64,000 bases of DNA, from positions 410,898-474,897 of the forward strand of contig NZ_JAMBOM010000002.1 in the NCBI RefSeq assembly GCF_023715615.1, read 5' to 3'. Each line of letters starts with the position of its first letter. Position 1 is the stretch's first letter. The notes below the pieces were generated by a model. It had not been told where the DNA came from, searched no databases, and worked only from the letters and a program-made list of their open reading frames with translations. The position numbers and the translations under genes were made by a program. Positions 9,113 through 16,321 of the stretch are shown here, piece after piece. The stretch is from Sporosarcina aquimarina (lineage in GTDB: Bacteria; Bacillota; Bacilli; Bacillales_A; Planococcaceae).

Positions 9113-9586
9113 CTATAATCGCAAAGTCATCTTCCTACTGAGATTTTCCATTGCTAAACTTTCATAAAAAGTAATAGCTTTCTCATTAAACTCCCAAACA
9201 GTTAATTCTAATGAGGATCCCCCCTTATTTTTAGCCCATTCCACACACGCATTAAATAATGCTCTTCCAATTCCTCTTCTTTGACAACTGCTTTTAACAC
9301 CAAAATCATTCATGTAGGCAAAAGTCCTTGGCGTCATAGACTGAAATGGTGGTGACTCGTTCAGTTCCATTACTGCATACCCAACTACTTCTACACCTAT
9401 TTTCGCGACCAAAATATCAGTTTTTGGATCTTCCAATAATTTGCGAAAGTAGCTTTCAGGCATTACTTGATCAACCTTAGTAAAAATATAGGGTAATGCT
9501 TTTGAATGTTCGTCCTGTCCATCTTTAACAATCAAGTTAATATCGTAGAACTCATCAATACTAGCTATTTTTATATTAATTTCCAT
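9113..9586 (-). CDS. GNAT family N-acetyltransferase
   Basis: A 157-residue single-domain GNAT. The acetyl-CoA-binding motif A reads SSCQRRGIGRALF around residues 100-112, with LELTVWEFNEKAITFYESL as motif B. The substrate is not predictable. The ATG at 9586 is preceded by GAGGATTTGA. It stands alone on the minus strand, the first of a run of small unlinked genes. Full length for the family and intact. Confidence 0.85.
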   Translation of the reverse strand: MEINIKIASIDEFYDINLIVKDGQDEHSKALPYIFTKVDQVMPESYFRKLLEDPKTDILVAKIGVEVVGYAVMELNESPPFQSMTPRTFAYMNDFGVKSSCQRRGIGRALFNACVEWAKNKGGSSLELTVWEFNEKAITFYESLAMENLSRKMTLRL

Positions 9587-9695
9587 TCAAATCCTCTACC
9601 TTCCTACATGATTATAAATCTGCAACTCTCCTTTAAATTCACGACTTATTTTATGGGGATTGACACGATTCTTTTTGAAGAATTGCCCCGTTAGT

Positions 9696-10169
9696 TCAAT
9701 ATGAATTCACTCTATTCCCATGAGTTTTGGACTGGATAATATAACCACCTTCAGCTTTATATTGTCCCACCATAAAATCTTTTGTATTAATTAAATCTTG
9801 GAAAACAGTTGGGATTGTGCAATTCCAGTTCAAACTTTCTACTTTAAGAGGGAATTTATCTTCATTTGGATTTGGTGTATGAATAAAAACTGCATCACTA
9901 CCTGCGTTTTCATCGTCAATATGAACCCAGGATTGGTATGGTTTTTTTATAGTTTCAAGCTTTTTTAATATATTTTTATATAAGTCTATATGTGCCTGAA
10001 TTTGTTTTCTTCGTAATCTCAAACTATGATTTCCATATCCAGAAAAATCGAGATGGTTATGCCATAAGTCAAACCAAGCATCATTATCACATTGTAAATT
10101 ACAATCTTCTAATGTTACTTCTCTCGATAAATTACGAAACCACCGTCTTTTCCCCCGGAACTTTTTCAA
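9696..10169 (-). CDS. Hypothetical protein, Trp-rich, basic N-terminus
   Basis: A 157-residue soluble protein I do not recognise. It opens with a very basic stretch (KKFRGKRRWFR), has a Trp-rich middle (NDAWFDLWHNHLDF) and a helical basic segment (RLRRKQIQAHIDLYKNIL), then a C-terminal half with VHIDDENAGSDAVFIHTPNP. No signal peptide or membrane segment. The start is TTG at 10169 with AGGAGGG seven bases upstream, so it is very likely translated. No operon partner. It could be an orphan immunity-type or stress protein, but nothing in the sequence decides this. Confidence 0.6.
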   Translation of the reverse strand: MKKFRGKRRWFRNLSREVTLEDCNLQCDNDAWFDLWHNHLDFSGYGNHSLRLRRKQIQAHIDLYKNILKKLETIKKPYQSWVHIDDENAGSDAVFIHTPNPNEDKFPLKVESLNWNCTIPTVFQDLINTKDFMVGQYKAEGGYIIQSKTHGNRVNSY

Positions 10170-10297
10170 ACAAACCCTCCTAGGTATATTTTTTCGTATT
10201 TACCTAAATTCTCGACTCCTGATTGAACTAGCTTTTTCCGTTTTAAAGGGAATACTTAATCCCTTAATCGGCTCGTTGGTTGTATAAACAACTTATT

Positions 10298-10693
10298 TTA
10301 CAGGGCTTCTAAAATTTCTTTTGCAATTTCAGCAAGTTCTTCAAAGAGCTCATTTTTTGTAGGTGTTTTGGTCACCCTTGTTAAATACTCTTCAAACTGA
10401 ACTTTTGACTCTACTGGCAATTCAACAACTAAAAAGTGTAGAATAAACCACTTCCAGTTATCATCATCGGAAGCTAACACATCTTGCACATGTGGGACGA
10501 TTTCCTCTGGAAAGGTTAAAAGTATTTTCACTACACTTGGTGCCACTGGCCAATTTATATCTTGAATCCATTCGAGTAAACCAGGTAATAATGGTAATAT
10601 TTCATCTCTATCCATTTTTTTAATCATTTCAACACGACCATCATCGTACTTATGTCTAGGCAAGAGATCTGTATAGCTTTCGATATGTATCAC
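10298..10693 (-). CDS. DUF5071 domain protein
   Basis: A 131-residue soluble protein matching the DUF5071 family (LLPRHKYDDGRVEMI, then LLEWIQDINWPVA and HVQDVLASDDDNWKWF). These are small HEAT-like helical proteins of unknown function. The GTG at 10693 has its AGGGA directly abutting it, which is poor spacing. Eight bases past GGGAG is an ATC codon at 10684, close to where homologues begin, so the ancestral start may have been there and mutated. The rest of the frame is intact. Confidence 0.75.
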   Translation of the reverse strand: MIHIESYTDLLPRHKYDDGRVEMIKKMDRDEILPLLPGLLEWIQDINWPVAPSVVKILLTFPEEIVPHVQDVLASDDDNWKWFILHFLVVELPVESKVQFEEYLTRVTKTPTKNELFEELAEIAKEILEAL

Positions 10694-10800
10694 TCCCTAG
10701 GATTATCATATATGGCTGGAAATTATTATTTCAAAATTCCCGTCCTCTTAGCCTATAATTCAAATAATTGTTAATCCTTGTTAAAGAATCTGGACCTTTA

Positions 10801-10830
10801 GCGGCATAATCCTTATTCCAGAATTGCCCC
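10801..10830. repeat. Dispersed palindromic repeat, copy A
   Basis: GGCATAATCCTTATTCCAG then AATTGCC: GGCA/TGCC ends around a TTATTCCAG core. Same core recurs at 15908, 16203, 17859, 18777, 20368 and 20687. Confidence 0.55.
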
Positions 10831-11000
10831 CCCATTGAAGTGCATACCCTTCTAATTTCTTATATTCCTCTAATACATCTAAGAACACTTAACATTTTTC
10901 CATTCCATTAGAAATTCTTCCTCTGAAGTCTGTTCATCTAATGAAAAGTATCGAAGTACTGCACAGCTGGAAAGTTATTCTTCTTGAGAATCAGCGCTCT
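10826..11000 (-). pseudogene. Decayed coding remnant
   Basis: Translated on the minus strand this stretch gives fragments in alternating frames: AVQYFDTF, then SLDEQTSEEEFLMEWKNV, then LDVLEEYKKLEGYALQW. The frames are protein-like and broken by stops and frameshifts, with no start. Copy A of the palindromic repeat abuts its end. I do not recognise the original family. The flanking bases to 11176 show nothing further. Confidence 0.45.
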
Positions 11001-11176
11001 GCAGATTTAAAATGCAATAGTGGTTAATCCTTTACATCTTCCTCTCATATTTCACTAATCAGTCGCAATACCCGTTGTTTTCTAAATATTTAGGTCCAAG
11101 CTCAATACAATTTTCACGTTAAGTCTTTAAATTCATTTATTATTCACCTTAATCCCTACTACTATTTCAGAGGTAA

Positions 11177-11845
11177 CTACTTATTACGTCGTTTGTTCAC
11201 TTCAATCACTATGAACTCTGGTAAATAGCTAGGAGTACATCCTTTACCTACTTTTTCATTTTTGTAAAGACCCGTTTTCTCCCCAAGTTTCATACAACGT
11301 GCACGATTCTTTTCATCATAAACCCCTATCCAGCCCGCGGTGAAATTCATAGCCCATTGAACTTCTGGTTCTTCTTGCGTAATAGTAGCTTCTATTGCAG
11401 ATAGCAAGTCTGCCGTGTTATCAGGCGGTGTTTGTCCAGTCCATCTCAATCTCCCTTGATAATACCAAAAAGCTCGCCTTTGAAGAGCAGAAGGACTATT
11501 TTCCCACGACTCCATCCATGCGATTTTCTTCTTGTCTTTGGTGAGCTGATTAGCCATTAACCAATCCATTAAATTATTCCGCTCTTTAAACGTGTGAGTC
11601 TGCATATCTTTATCAAGCTCATTTAGCACATCTTTTGAAAGAAGTTTTTTGTCCATAAGTAAGATCGCTAATAGTCTGGGCAAAAACTCTTCGGTTGACC
11701 ACAGTTCCATAGCTAGTTCGTGATCTTTTTTAATGTCCTTTGCGATTTTTCGTAAGTCGCCTAGTTTAGTGTTCCTATTGATCTGAGATAGAATATTTTC
11801 CGCTTTTGAAGAGCGTTTTATTTCTGTATCATTTTTTTCATCCAT
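11177..11845 (-). CDS. DNA alkylation repair (AlkD-like HEAT-repeat) protein
   Basis: A 222-residue all-helical protein of the DNA alkylation repair superfamily (AlkC/AlkD, HEAT-like repeats). Supporting signs are the repeated amphipathic helices (ELAMELWSTEEFLPRLLAI, WMESWENSPSALQRRAFW) and the C-terminal GKGCTPSYLPEFI segment common in this group. Such proteins excise or bind 3-methyladenine or 7-methylguanine lesions without base flipping. Catalytic Asp/Trp positions could not be assigned with certainty, so glycosylase activity is inferred from family only. Good AGGGAGG ribosome site; monocistronic. Confidence 0.7.
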   Translation of the reverse strand: MDEKNDTEIKRSSKAENILSQINRNTKLGDLRKIAKDIKKDHELAMELWSTEEFLPRLLAILLMDKKLLSKDVLNELDKDMQTHTFKERNNLMDWLMANQLTKDKKKIAWMESWENSPSALQRRAFWYYQGRLRWTGQTPPDNTADLLSAIEATITQEEPEVQWAMNFTAGWIGVYDEKNRARCMKLGEKTGLYKNEKVGKGCTPSYLPEFIVIEVNKRRNK

Positions 11846-11943
11846 TTTATCCGCCTCCCTATATTAAGCCCTTAGTTGTTGAATAATAGAAATGACGCAT
11901 GTTCTACAAGCGTTCATGTCTGCGGAATAACTTAATCTTAACT

Positions 11944-12366
11944 TCATTCATTAGGATATAGATTCCGGTACTTTCCTACTGTATGTTTAATTAAATCTTT
12001 TAAAACATTGGTATCGATATCAGCCAATTTATTTACATAAATACAAGCCTTACTCTTCGTGTATTTACCGAAGTTTTCTAATAGCTCTTCTCTTTCTTCA
12101 CTTTCATAATCCAAATAAAGACTTATCTTTGCCTTCCTTGGTGAAAACCCCACTAAAGGCGAATCCCCTTCGCGTCCTGATGCATATTTATAGTGATAGT
12201 TGCCAAAGCCTATTATACTTGTCCCCCACATTTTGGCCTCGTAACCAGTCACCTCTTCAAAGATTTCTAATAACTGATAGGCATCTGCCTTCTTCTTTTC
12301 ATTTTCCACACTTTCTATAAAGCCCGTTACAATATTGTCGTTTTCTTTCATCTTCGGTTCATACAT
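11944..12366 (-). CDS. DUF1801 domain protein (YdhG-like)
   Basis: A 140-residue soluble protein of the DUF1801 family: AYQLLEIFEEVTGYEAKMWG, then IIGFGNYHYKYASGREGDSP and the lysine-containing KAKISLYL strand. The family, related to YdhG and frataxin-like folds, has no settled function. Start ATG at 12366 with GAGAGGAG upstream. It follows the alkylation-repair gene region on the same strand but is separated by nearly 100 bases from it. Confidence 0.8.
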   Translation of the reverse strand: MYEPKMKENDNIVTGFIESVENEKKKADAYQLLEIFEEVTGYEAKMWGTSIIGFGNYHYKYASGREGDSPLVGFSPRKAKISLYLDYESEEREELLENFGKYTKSKACIYVNKLADIDTNVLKDLIKHTVGKYRNLYPNE

Positions 12367-12466
12367 ATATACGGTCTCCTCTCTGGTTTTCTGAAAATAT
12401 ACTTGTTTTAACGATTTGCATTAGATTCTATCTATCCATCAGCTGTCAATTCCTCAAGTGCAGTGA

Positions 12467-12775
12467 CTATAGTACATCGGTTACTTCATAATGTTTTGCT
12501 AAAATTCGTTGTAATGGTATTTTCGTACCGATTGTCCATTTCCATTCAATATTTTCAGCTTCATATAATTCAAGATTTGCTGATATAGAAATATTGAGAT
12601 TGACTTTTGTGGTTTCCATTCCATTTCTAATACATTCCTTCTCTCCTCTTAATTCTCCTCTTTCTTTAATCGTATCAAAATGGTTTGGCTCATTTCCATC
12701 CAACTGATTGAAGACATATAAAGAAATATTCGTTATTCTTACTATACGATTAGCAGGGGAACATAGTGGAACCAT
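12467..12775 (-). CDS. Unrecognised small ORF, possibly degenerate
   Basis: A 102-codon open frame whose far end overlaps the start of the divergent LysE gene by 10 bases and lacks a clear ribosome site. The C-terminal half (LNISISANLELYEAENIEW ending YEVTDVL) looks protein-like; the N-terminal part is less convincing. It may be the surviving C-terminus of a lost gene. No family recognised. Confidence 0.3.
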   Translation of the reverse strand: MVPLCSPANRIVRITNISLYVFNQLDGNEPNHFDTIKERGELRGEKECIRNGMETTKVNLNISISANLELYEAENIEWKWTIGTKIPLQRILAKHYEVTDVL

Positions 12776-13385
12776 TACTTCACGGAATAATGCTGGCTTT
12801 TGGTTTAATTTTGCCTTTAGGCATACAAACTGTTTATATTTTTAACCAAGGGGCCACTCATAAGAAATTTACCCATGCATTGACTGCTGTTATTACTGCA
12901 GGTTTTTGTGACTCATTACTCATTTCATTGGCAGTCGGTGGGGTATCTATTATTATTTTTAGCATAGAGTGGCTAAGAACAGTCATGTTTTGTATTGGGG
13001 TTCTCTTCTTAACATACATGGGGTGGTTAATTTGGAAAGATAATCCAGAACTAAAGAAACAACAAGAATCCAGTCCTTTCTCTTCAAAACGTCAAATAGT
13101 ATTTGCAGCTTCTGTCTCATTATTGAATCCTCATGCTATTCTGGACACAATAGGGGTGATTGGAACAAGTTCATTAGTCTATACAGGATTTGATAAATGG
13201 ATTTTCACGTTAACCTGTATCCTGATTTCTTGGATTTGGTTCTTTTCATTAGCTATTACCGGAAAAAAATTGGTCAAATCGACACCAGTGGAAAATTGTT
13301 AAAGCGTATGAATCAAATTTCCGCTCTGATTATTTGGGGGTTGGCCATGTATATGGGCTATCAGCTATTTGTAACAGGAGAATAA
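12766..13385 (+). pseudogene. LysE/ArgO-family amino-acid exporter, frameshifted at A7
   Basis: LysE-type exporters are about 200-residue membrane proteins that expel basic or other amino acids. Frame one (GTG 12766, AGGGGA upstream) gives residues matching the family from GIMLAFGLILPLGIQTV to the NPHAILDTIGVIG motif, then runs out of frame after GKK at 13261-13269 and stops at 13302. The family C-terminus (IGQIDTSGKLLKRMNQISA ... GYQLFVTGE) continues in the minus-one frame to 13385. One extra A in the run at 13263-13269 restores a 206-residue protein. A AAA AAA in this phase is also a minus-one slippery heptamer. Confidence 0.75.
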
Positions 13386-13404
13386 TAAGATTGTGCAGAG
13401 TTAA

Positions 13405-13442
13405 AAAACGAATACTCAGATAAAAATTTCTGAGTATTCGTC
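13405..13442. terminator. Bidirectional terminator
   Basis: Stem ACGAATACTCAGA/TCTGAGTATTCGT with a short AT loop. T-run on the minus strand; it also ends the LysE transcript. Confidence 0.75.
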
Positions 13443-13520
13443 TATGTGTAAAACCTATTCAATTTCCCCCCCGATTTAATTAACAACAATCATCTTCACA
13501 TACCGAAAGTGATTCCTAAG

Positions 13521-13646
13521 CTATCTGGTCTGATTGCCATATAGACGAAATTGCTTGTTAAGCAAATACGTCCGTTTATTATTCACAAGATTCTTATAAG
13601 CTTTTAACCATTCTTGCGTTAGCTTAAGATATTCCCTAGAATAAGT
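13521..13646 (-). pseudogene. Coding remnant of unknown gene
   Basis: An open stretch on the minus strand (EYLKLTQEWLKAYKNL, then NNKRTYLLNKQF, ending at a TAG at 13521) without any start codon and closed upstream by a stop. Composition is protein-like and basic. Likely the tail of a deleted gene. Confidence 0.35.
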
Positions 13647-13664
13647 AATTTAGCAAACAAAGTT

Positions 13665-14687
13665 TTATTTACTCTCACTTAAAGGAACGAGTAATTCTAG
13701 TTCCTTTATTTCCTTACTAAAACCTTCAATATTTGAATGACTTGGCTTAAGTGTAAATGATTTTGGTCTTGTATCCATCGGAGGTAAAGTCAATACCATG
13801 TGATGACCATAGGTACCAGCAGCCATACCTGTTTGTAGTTTCAGTTTATCATATATATGACCGTTATCATCGACAACGCTGAAATCAAACCATGGCCAGC
13901 TATCATTTTCATCCATTTCTATAGGGTAATCAATTGTGAGATCAATTCTTGTCGATAGAGGTGAAAATGTTACTTTGTCTGCTGTAATTAAAACTTCATC
14001 ATGCATTTCAGTTGTAACTTCCGGATAAATCTCAGTTACATCACCTTTTACTTTTTCAAGCTGGAAATCCACCATCAATTTGCCCTCATAGCCAAATAGG
14101 TTTTCTCCATGGACGGCAATCTCAACTTTTTCGCCAAACTCATTAAAATTAGAAAAGGTAAATTGATGATGTTCAATTATTGTTTTCGAATTCACATCAT
14201 TTTGCCCTGTAGAACCCATTGCCGGCTTAATCGGTTCTCCATTAATTGTTATATAATTATGCCCGACAACTTCTTCTTTCATCGATAAGTCTTTTTCTCC
14301 CGCATAAACCACTGTGACGATTAACCGGTTACCATCATATGCCGCCTCTTTTACAGTCATTGTTAAGCCATTTTTGCTATCTTGTTTATCAATTATTGTC
14401 GTAAGTTTGTTGTCTTCAATTTCATCTGACGCAATGTCTTTGAAATCCTTATAAATCGGTCCGATAAGAGGAATATTTGATAGTGCTTCTGCCATTCCTG
14501 TTGAAACAAATCCAGAACCAAGCAGAGTTATACATAATCCACAAGCAACCAAAATTGAACGCTTAGTGTTACTGCCTACTTTTCTTTTTTTTCTTGCTCG
14601 AAATATAGCCGCATTCTCCCTCGCCATTAGCTTTTCAACAGGAACATTTATCTTTTCCATAGATTGCGTAAATTTGTCTTTATTCAT
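13665..14687 (-). CDS. DUF4179 protein, probable anti-sigma factor
   Basis: A 340-residue protein with a basic cytoplasmic N-terminus (about 45 residues), one membrane segment (SILVACGLCITLLGSGFVS, about residues 44-62) and a large extracytoplasmic domain of the DUF4179 type (EALSNIPLIGPIYKDF). Proteins of this layout encoded after ECF sigma genes act as membrane-bound anti-sigma factors. Its ATG overlaps the end of the sigma gene by eight bases, so translation is coupled. The activating signal is unknown. The frame is intact. Confidence 0.82.
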   Translation of the reverse strand: MNKDKFTQSMEKINVPVEKLMARENAAIFRARKKRKVGSNTKRSILVACGLCITLLGSGFVSTGMAEALSNIPLIGPIYKDFKDIASDEIEDNKLTTIIDKQDSKNGLTMTVKEAAYDGNRLIVTVVYAGEKDLSMKEEVVGHNYITINGEPIKPAMGSTGQNDVNSKTIIEHHQFTFSNFNEFGEKVEIAVHGENLFGYEGKLMVDFQLEKVKGDVTEIYPEVTTEMHDEVLITADKVTFSPLSTRIDLTIDYPIEMDENDSWPWFDFSVVDDNGHIYDKLKLQTGMAAGTYGHHMVLTLPPMDTRPKSFTLKPSHSNIEGFSKEIKELELLVPLSESK

Positions 14688-15213
14688 AAAGATAACCCTC
14701 CTTTAAAATAGGTCTTAGCTCTTTTTTCGCTCTGTTTAAGTGCGATTTTACAGTTCCTTCCGGATAATTCATGAGTTTGGCAATTTCCTTAATGGACAGA
14801 TCGTGATAATACCTCAAAAGAATTATGGTTTTAGCAGTTGGATTTATGAATTTGAGGGACTCTGATAGGTCTGCCGAATGCGTAATAAAATCAAAGTTTT
14901 CAGAAGCGTATAATTCAGTAAAGATCTCCTCATTGTCTGTAGTAAAATGGCGAGACTCTTTTCGAATAAAATCAACCGCTTTAAAAATTAGAATCTTTGT
15001 AATCCAACTAGAAAAACTTTCCGGCTTTTTTAATGTCCTTATTGAAATATAGGCTGTATAAATTGTTTCTTGGTAAACATCAAGAGCATCTTGTTCATTT
15101 CTGACGTATGCAAAAGCTGTTCTATACAGTTTTTGTCGCACAGAACTAATCAGTTGTTCAAATGATACATCATCACCTCTTTTTGCCTTTTTCACTAGTT
15201 TTGTTATATCCAT
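14680..15213 (-). CDS. ECF sigma-70 factor
   Basis: A 177-residue ECF sigma factor. Region 2 is visible as RTAFAYVRNEQDALDVYQETIY, and region 4 as a C-terminal HTH (RYYHDLSIKEIAKLMNY then PEGTVKSHLNRAKK). It directs RNA polymerase to stress promoters and is presumably held by the DUF4179 protein that follows. I start it at the ATG at 15213, which has GGAGAGGAG upstream; the open frame to 15282 has none. An ECF-like promoter directly upstream suggests autoregulation. Confidence 0.88.
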   Translation of the reverse strand: MDITKLVKKAKRGDDVSFEQLISSVRQKLYRTAFAYVRNEQDALDVYQETIYTAYISIRTLKKPESFSSWITKILIFKAVDFIRKESRHFTTDNEEIFTELYASENFDFITHSADLSESLKFINPTAKTIILLRYYHDLSIKEIAKLMNYPEGTVKSHLNRAKKELRPILKEGYLYE

Positions 15214-15240
15214 TTTGGTTCTCCTCTCCGTTATACAAGA

Positions 15241-15269
15241 TAGTCGATTGAGGAAGTAAATCGGTTGCA
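15241..15269 (-). promoter_or_regulatory. Candidate autoregulatory ECF promoter
   Basis: On the minus strand TGCAACC is followed after 16 bases by CGACTA, with the sigma gene starting about 28 bases on. The AAC-containing -35 and CGA-type -10 with 16-bp spacing are typical for ECF sigma factors. Inference from pattern only. Confidence 0.45.
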
Positions 15270-15282
15270 AATTTTTAAACAA

Positions 15283-15507
15283 ACAACATTTTCACTTCAT
15301 CTACAAGCTAGTTCAAGTTCTATAATTACAAGCTTCTTAGATATCTCTAACGAAACAAAAACGTCTACTACAACATACTAATCGAAAACAAAATAGCCTA
15401 ATTCCTCTGTTTTAGCGAGGAACCAGACTATTGAATATTCACAAGACTGCCCATTTGAGGGTGCACCCTAATTTATTACTGCCCCTATGTATTGCCAATG
15501 ACATGAC
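15283..15507. other. Intergenic stretch without gene
   Basis: AT-rich sequence upstream of the sigma gene. It contains one imperfect hairpin (ATTCCTC/GAGGAA arms near 15400-15424). No supported coding frame. Confidence 0.4.
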
Positions 15508-15590
15508 TCACTTTTTAGTCTTAAACTTAACAAAATACATAACCACAATTACTATGAGTGAACTTAATATGGAATAACGTGCGAGACTAA
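15508..15590 (-). pseudogene. Remnant of small hydrophobic protein, copy 1
   Basis: Read in the frame shifted from the redoxin fragment, this gives ARYSILSS, then IVVMYFVKFKTKK and a TGA. It is clearly homologous to the 29-residue ORF at 20421-20510 (LYSILIVLLL, VVMYFVKFNTKK). It lacks its own start and is fused to the broken redoxin gene. Confidence 0.5.
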
Positions 15591-15824
15591 AGAAAAATTA
15601 AAAAATAATTTTTTCTCTCTGTAATCGGACAATCTAATCTTTTCACCAGATAAACTTTGTATCCCAAATTCAGGAGCTACTTGATTGTTTTCAAGAACTA
15701 TATTTAAATCACTACTCAACACTTCGGATTCACCAAGAGCTGTCACGTATCCCTTTTCAAAAAAGTAAATGAGTTCATGTTCATGGTCATGTTCTTCAAC
15801 AGCAATTAAATCATTAAACAACAC
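15564..15824 (-). pseudogene. Truncated redoxin-like protein
   Basis: An 86-codon frame. Residues 49-76 (VAPEFGIQSLSGEKIRLSD ... LFFNF) match the start of an AhpC/TSA-redoxin (ResA/TlpA-like) domain, but the sequence ends before the CxxC active site, in a few residues read out of frame from a neighbouring remnant. The N-terminus is His-rich (EEHDHEHE). So it cannot be a working thiol oxidoreductase. It looks like a deletion junction joining the first half of a redoxin gene to a small membrane-protein remnant. Confidence 0.55.
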
Positions 15825-15907
15825 TCTTTAAGTGGTGTATCGTAAAATCGCATTTTAAGATATCTCCTTTACTAGGTCTGCTCTGTAAAATGGCCATATT
15901 GCTGAAC

Positions 15908-15936
15908 GCGGACAAATTCTTGTTGCGAAATTGCCC
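15908..15936. repeat. Dispersed palindromic repeat, copy E (diverged)
   Basis: GCGGACAAATTCTTGTTGCG then AAATTGCCC. Preceded by AAAATGGCCATATTGCTG, a flank also seen near 18165, 21257 and 21725. Confidence 0.4.
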
Positions 15937-15969
15937 ACGATTATAAAAAGTATAAAAAGTTTTTTTCCA

Positions 15970-16161
15970 CTAGTTTCTGCTCATTTTAGCATTTCCAGAT
16001 TTACTTTGAGGATGATTTTTCTTTTGGTTTAAAATTATTAAAGGTATTCCAATAATCGCTGCAATTAAAACCGGAATAAACAGTTTACTCATGAGGCTAT
16101 AAAGCAACACGACAGTAAAAATCACAACGATTAAAGAGTGAGAAGCATAGTATTTTTTCAA
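15970..16161 (-). CDS. Small membrane protein (two TM segments)
   Basis: A 63-residue hydrophobic protein with two predicted membrane helices (about residues 9-28 and 30-46, LFIPVLIAAIIGIPLIIL) and a basic polar tail (NQKKNHPQSKSGNAK). The start is TTG at 16161 with AAGGAAGGA upstream, so translation is likely. Function unknown; monocistronic. Confidence 0.6.
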   Translation of the reverse strand: MKKYYASHSLIVVIFTVVLLYSLMSKLFIPVLIAAIIGIPLIILNQKKNHPQSKSGNAKMSRN

Positions 16162-16202
16162 TTTAATTCCTTCCTTTCTTCATTTTTATGTGGACCTAGT
16201 GT

Positions 16203-16230
16203 GGCATGATCCTTATCCCGCAATCGCTCA
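16203..16230. repeat. Dispersed palindromic repeat, copy B
   Basis: GGCATGATCCTTATCCCGCA then ATCGC. Same CCTTAT core as copies A and F. Confidence 0.45.
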
Positions 16231-16321
16231 CGTTAGTTGGTTTACTTAATAATAGATTTTATATCCGAAGCGAATTTTTTTAGGGGGTGTATTTCTTTTT
16301 GGGCTGAATTATATTTGTCTT

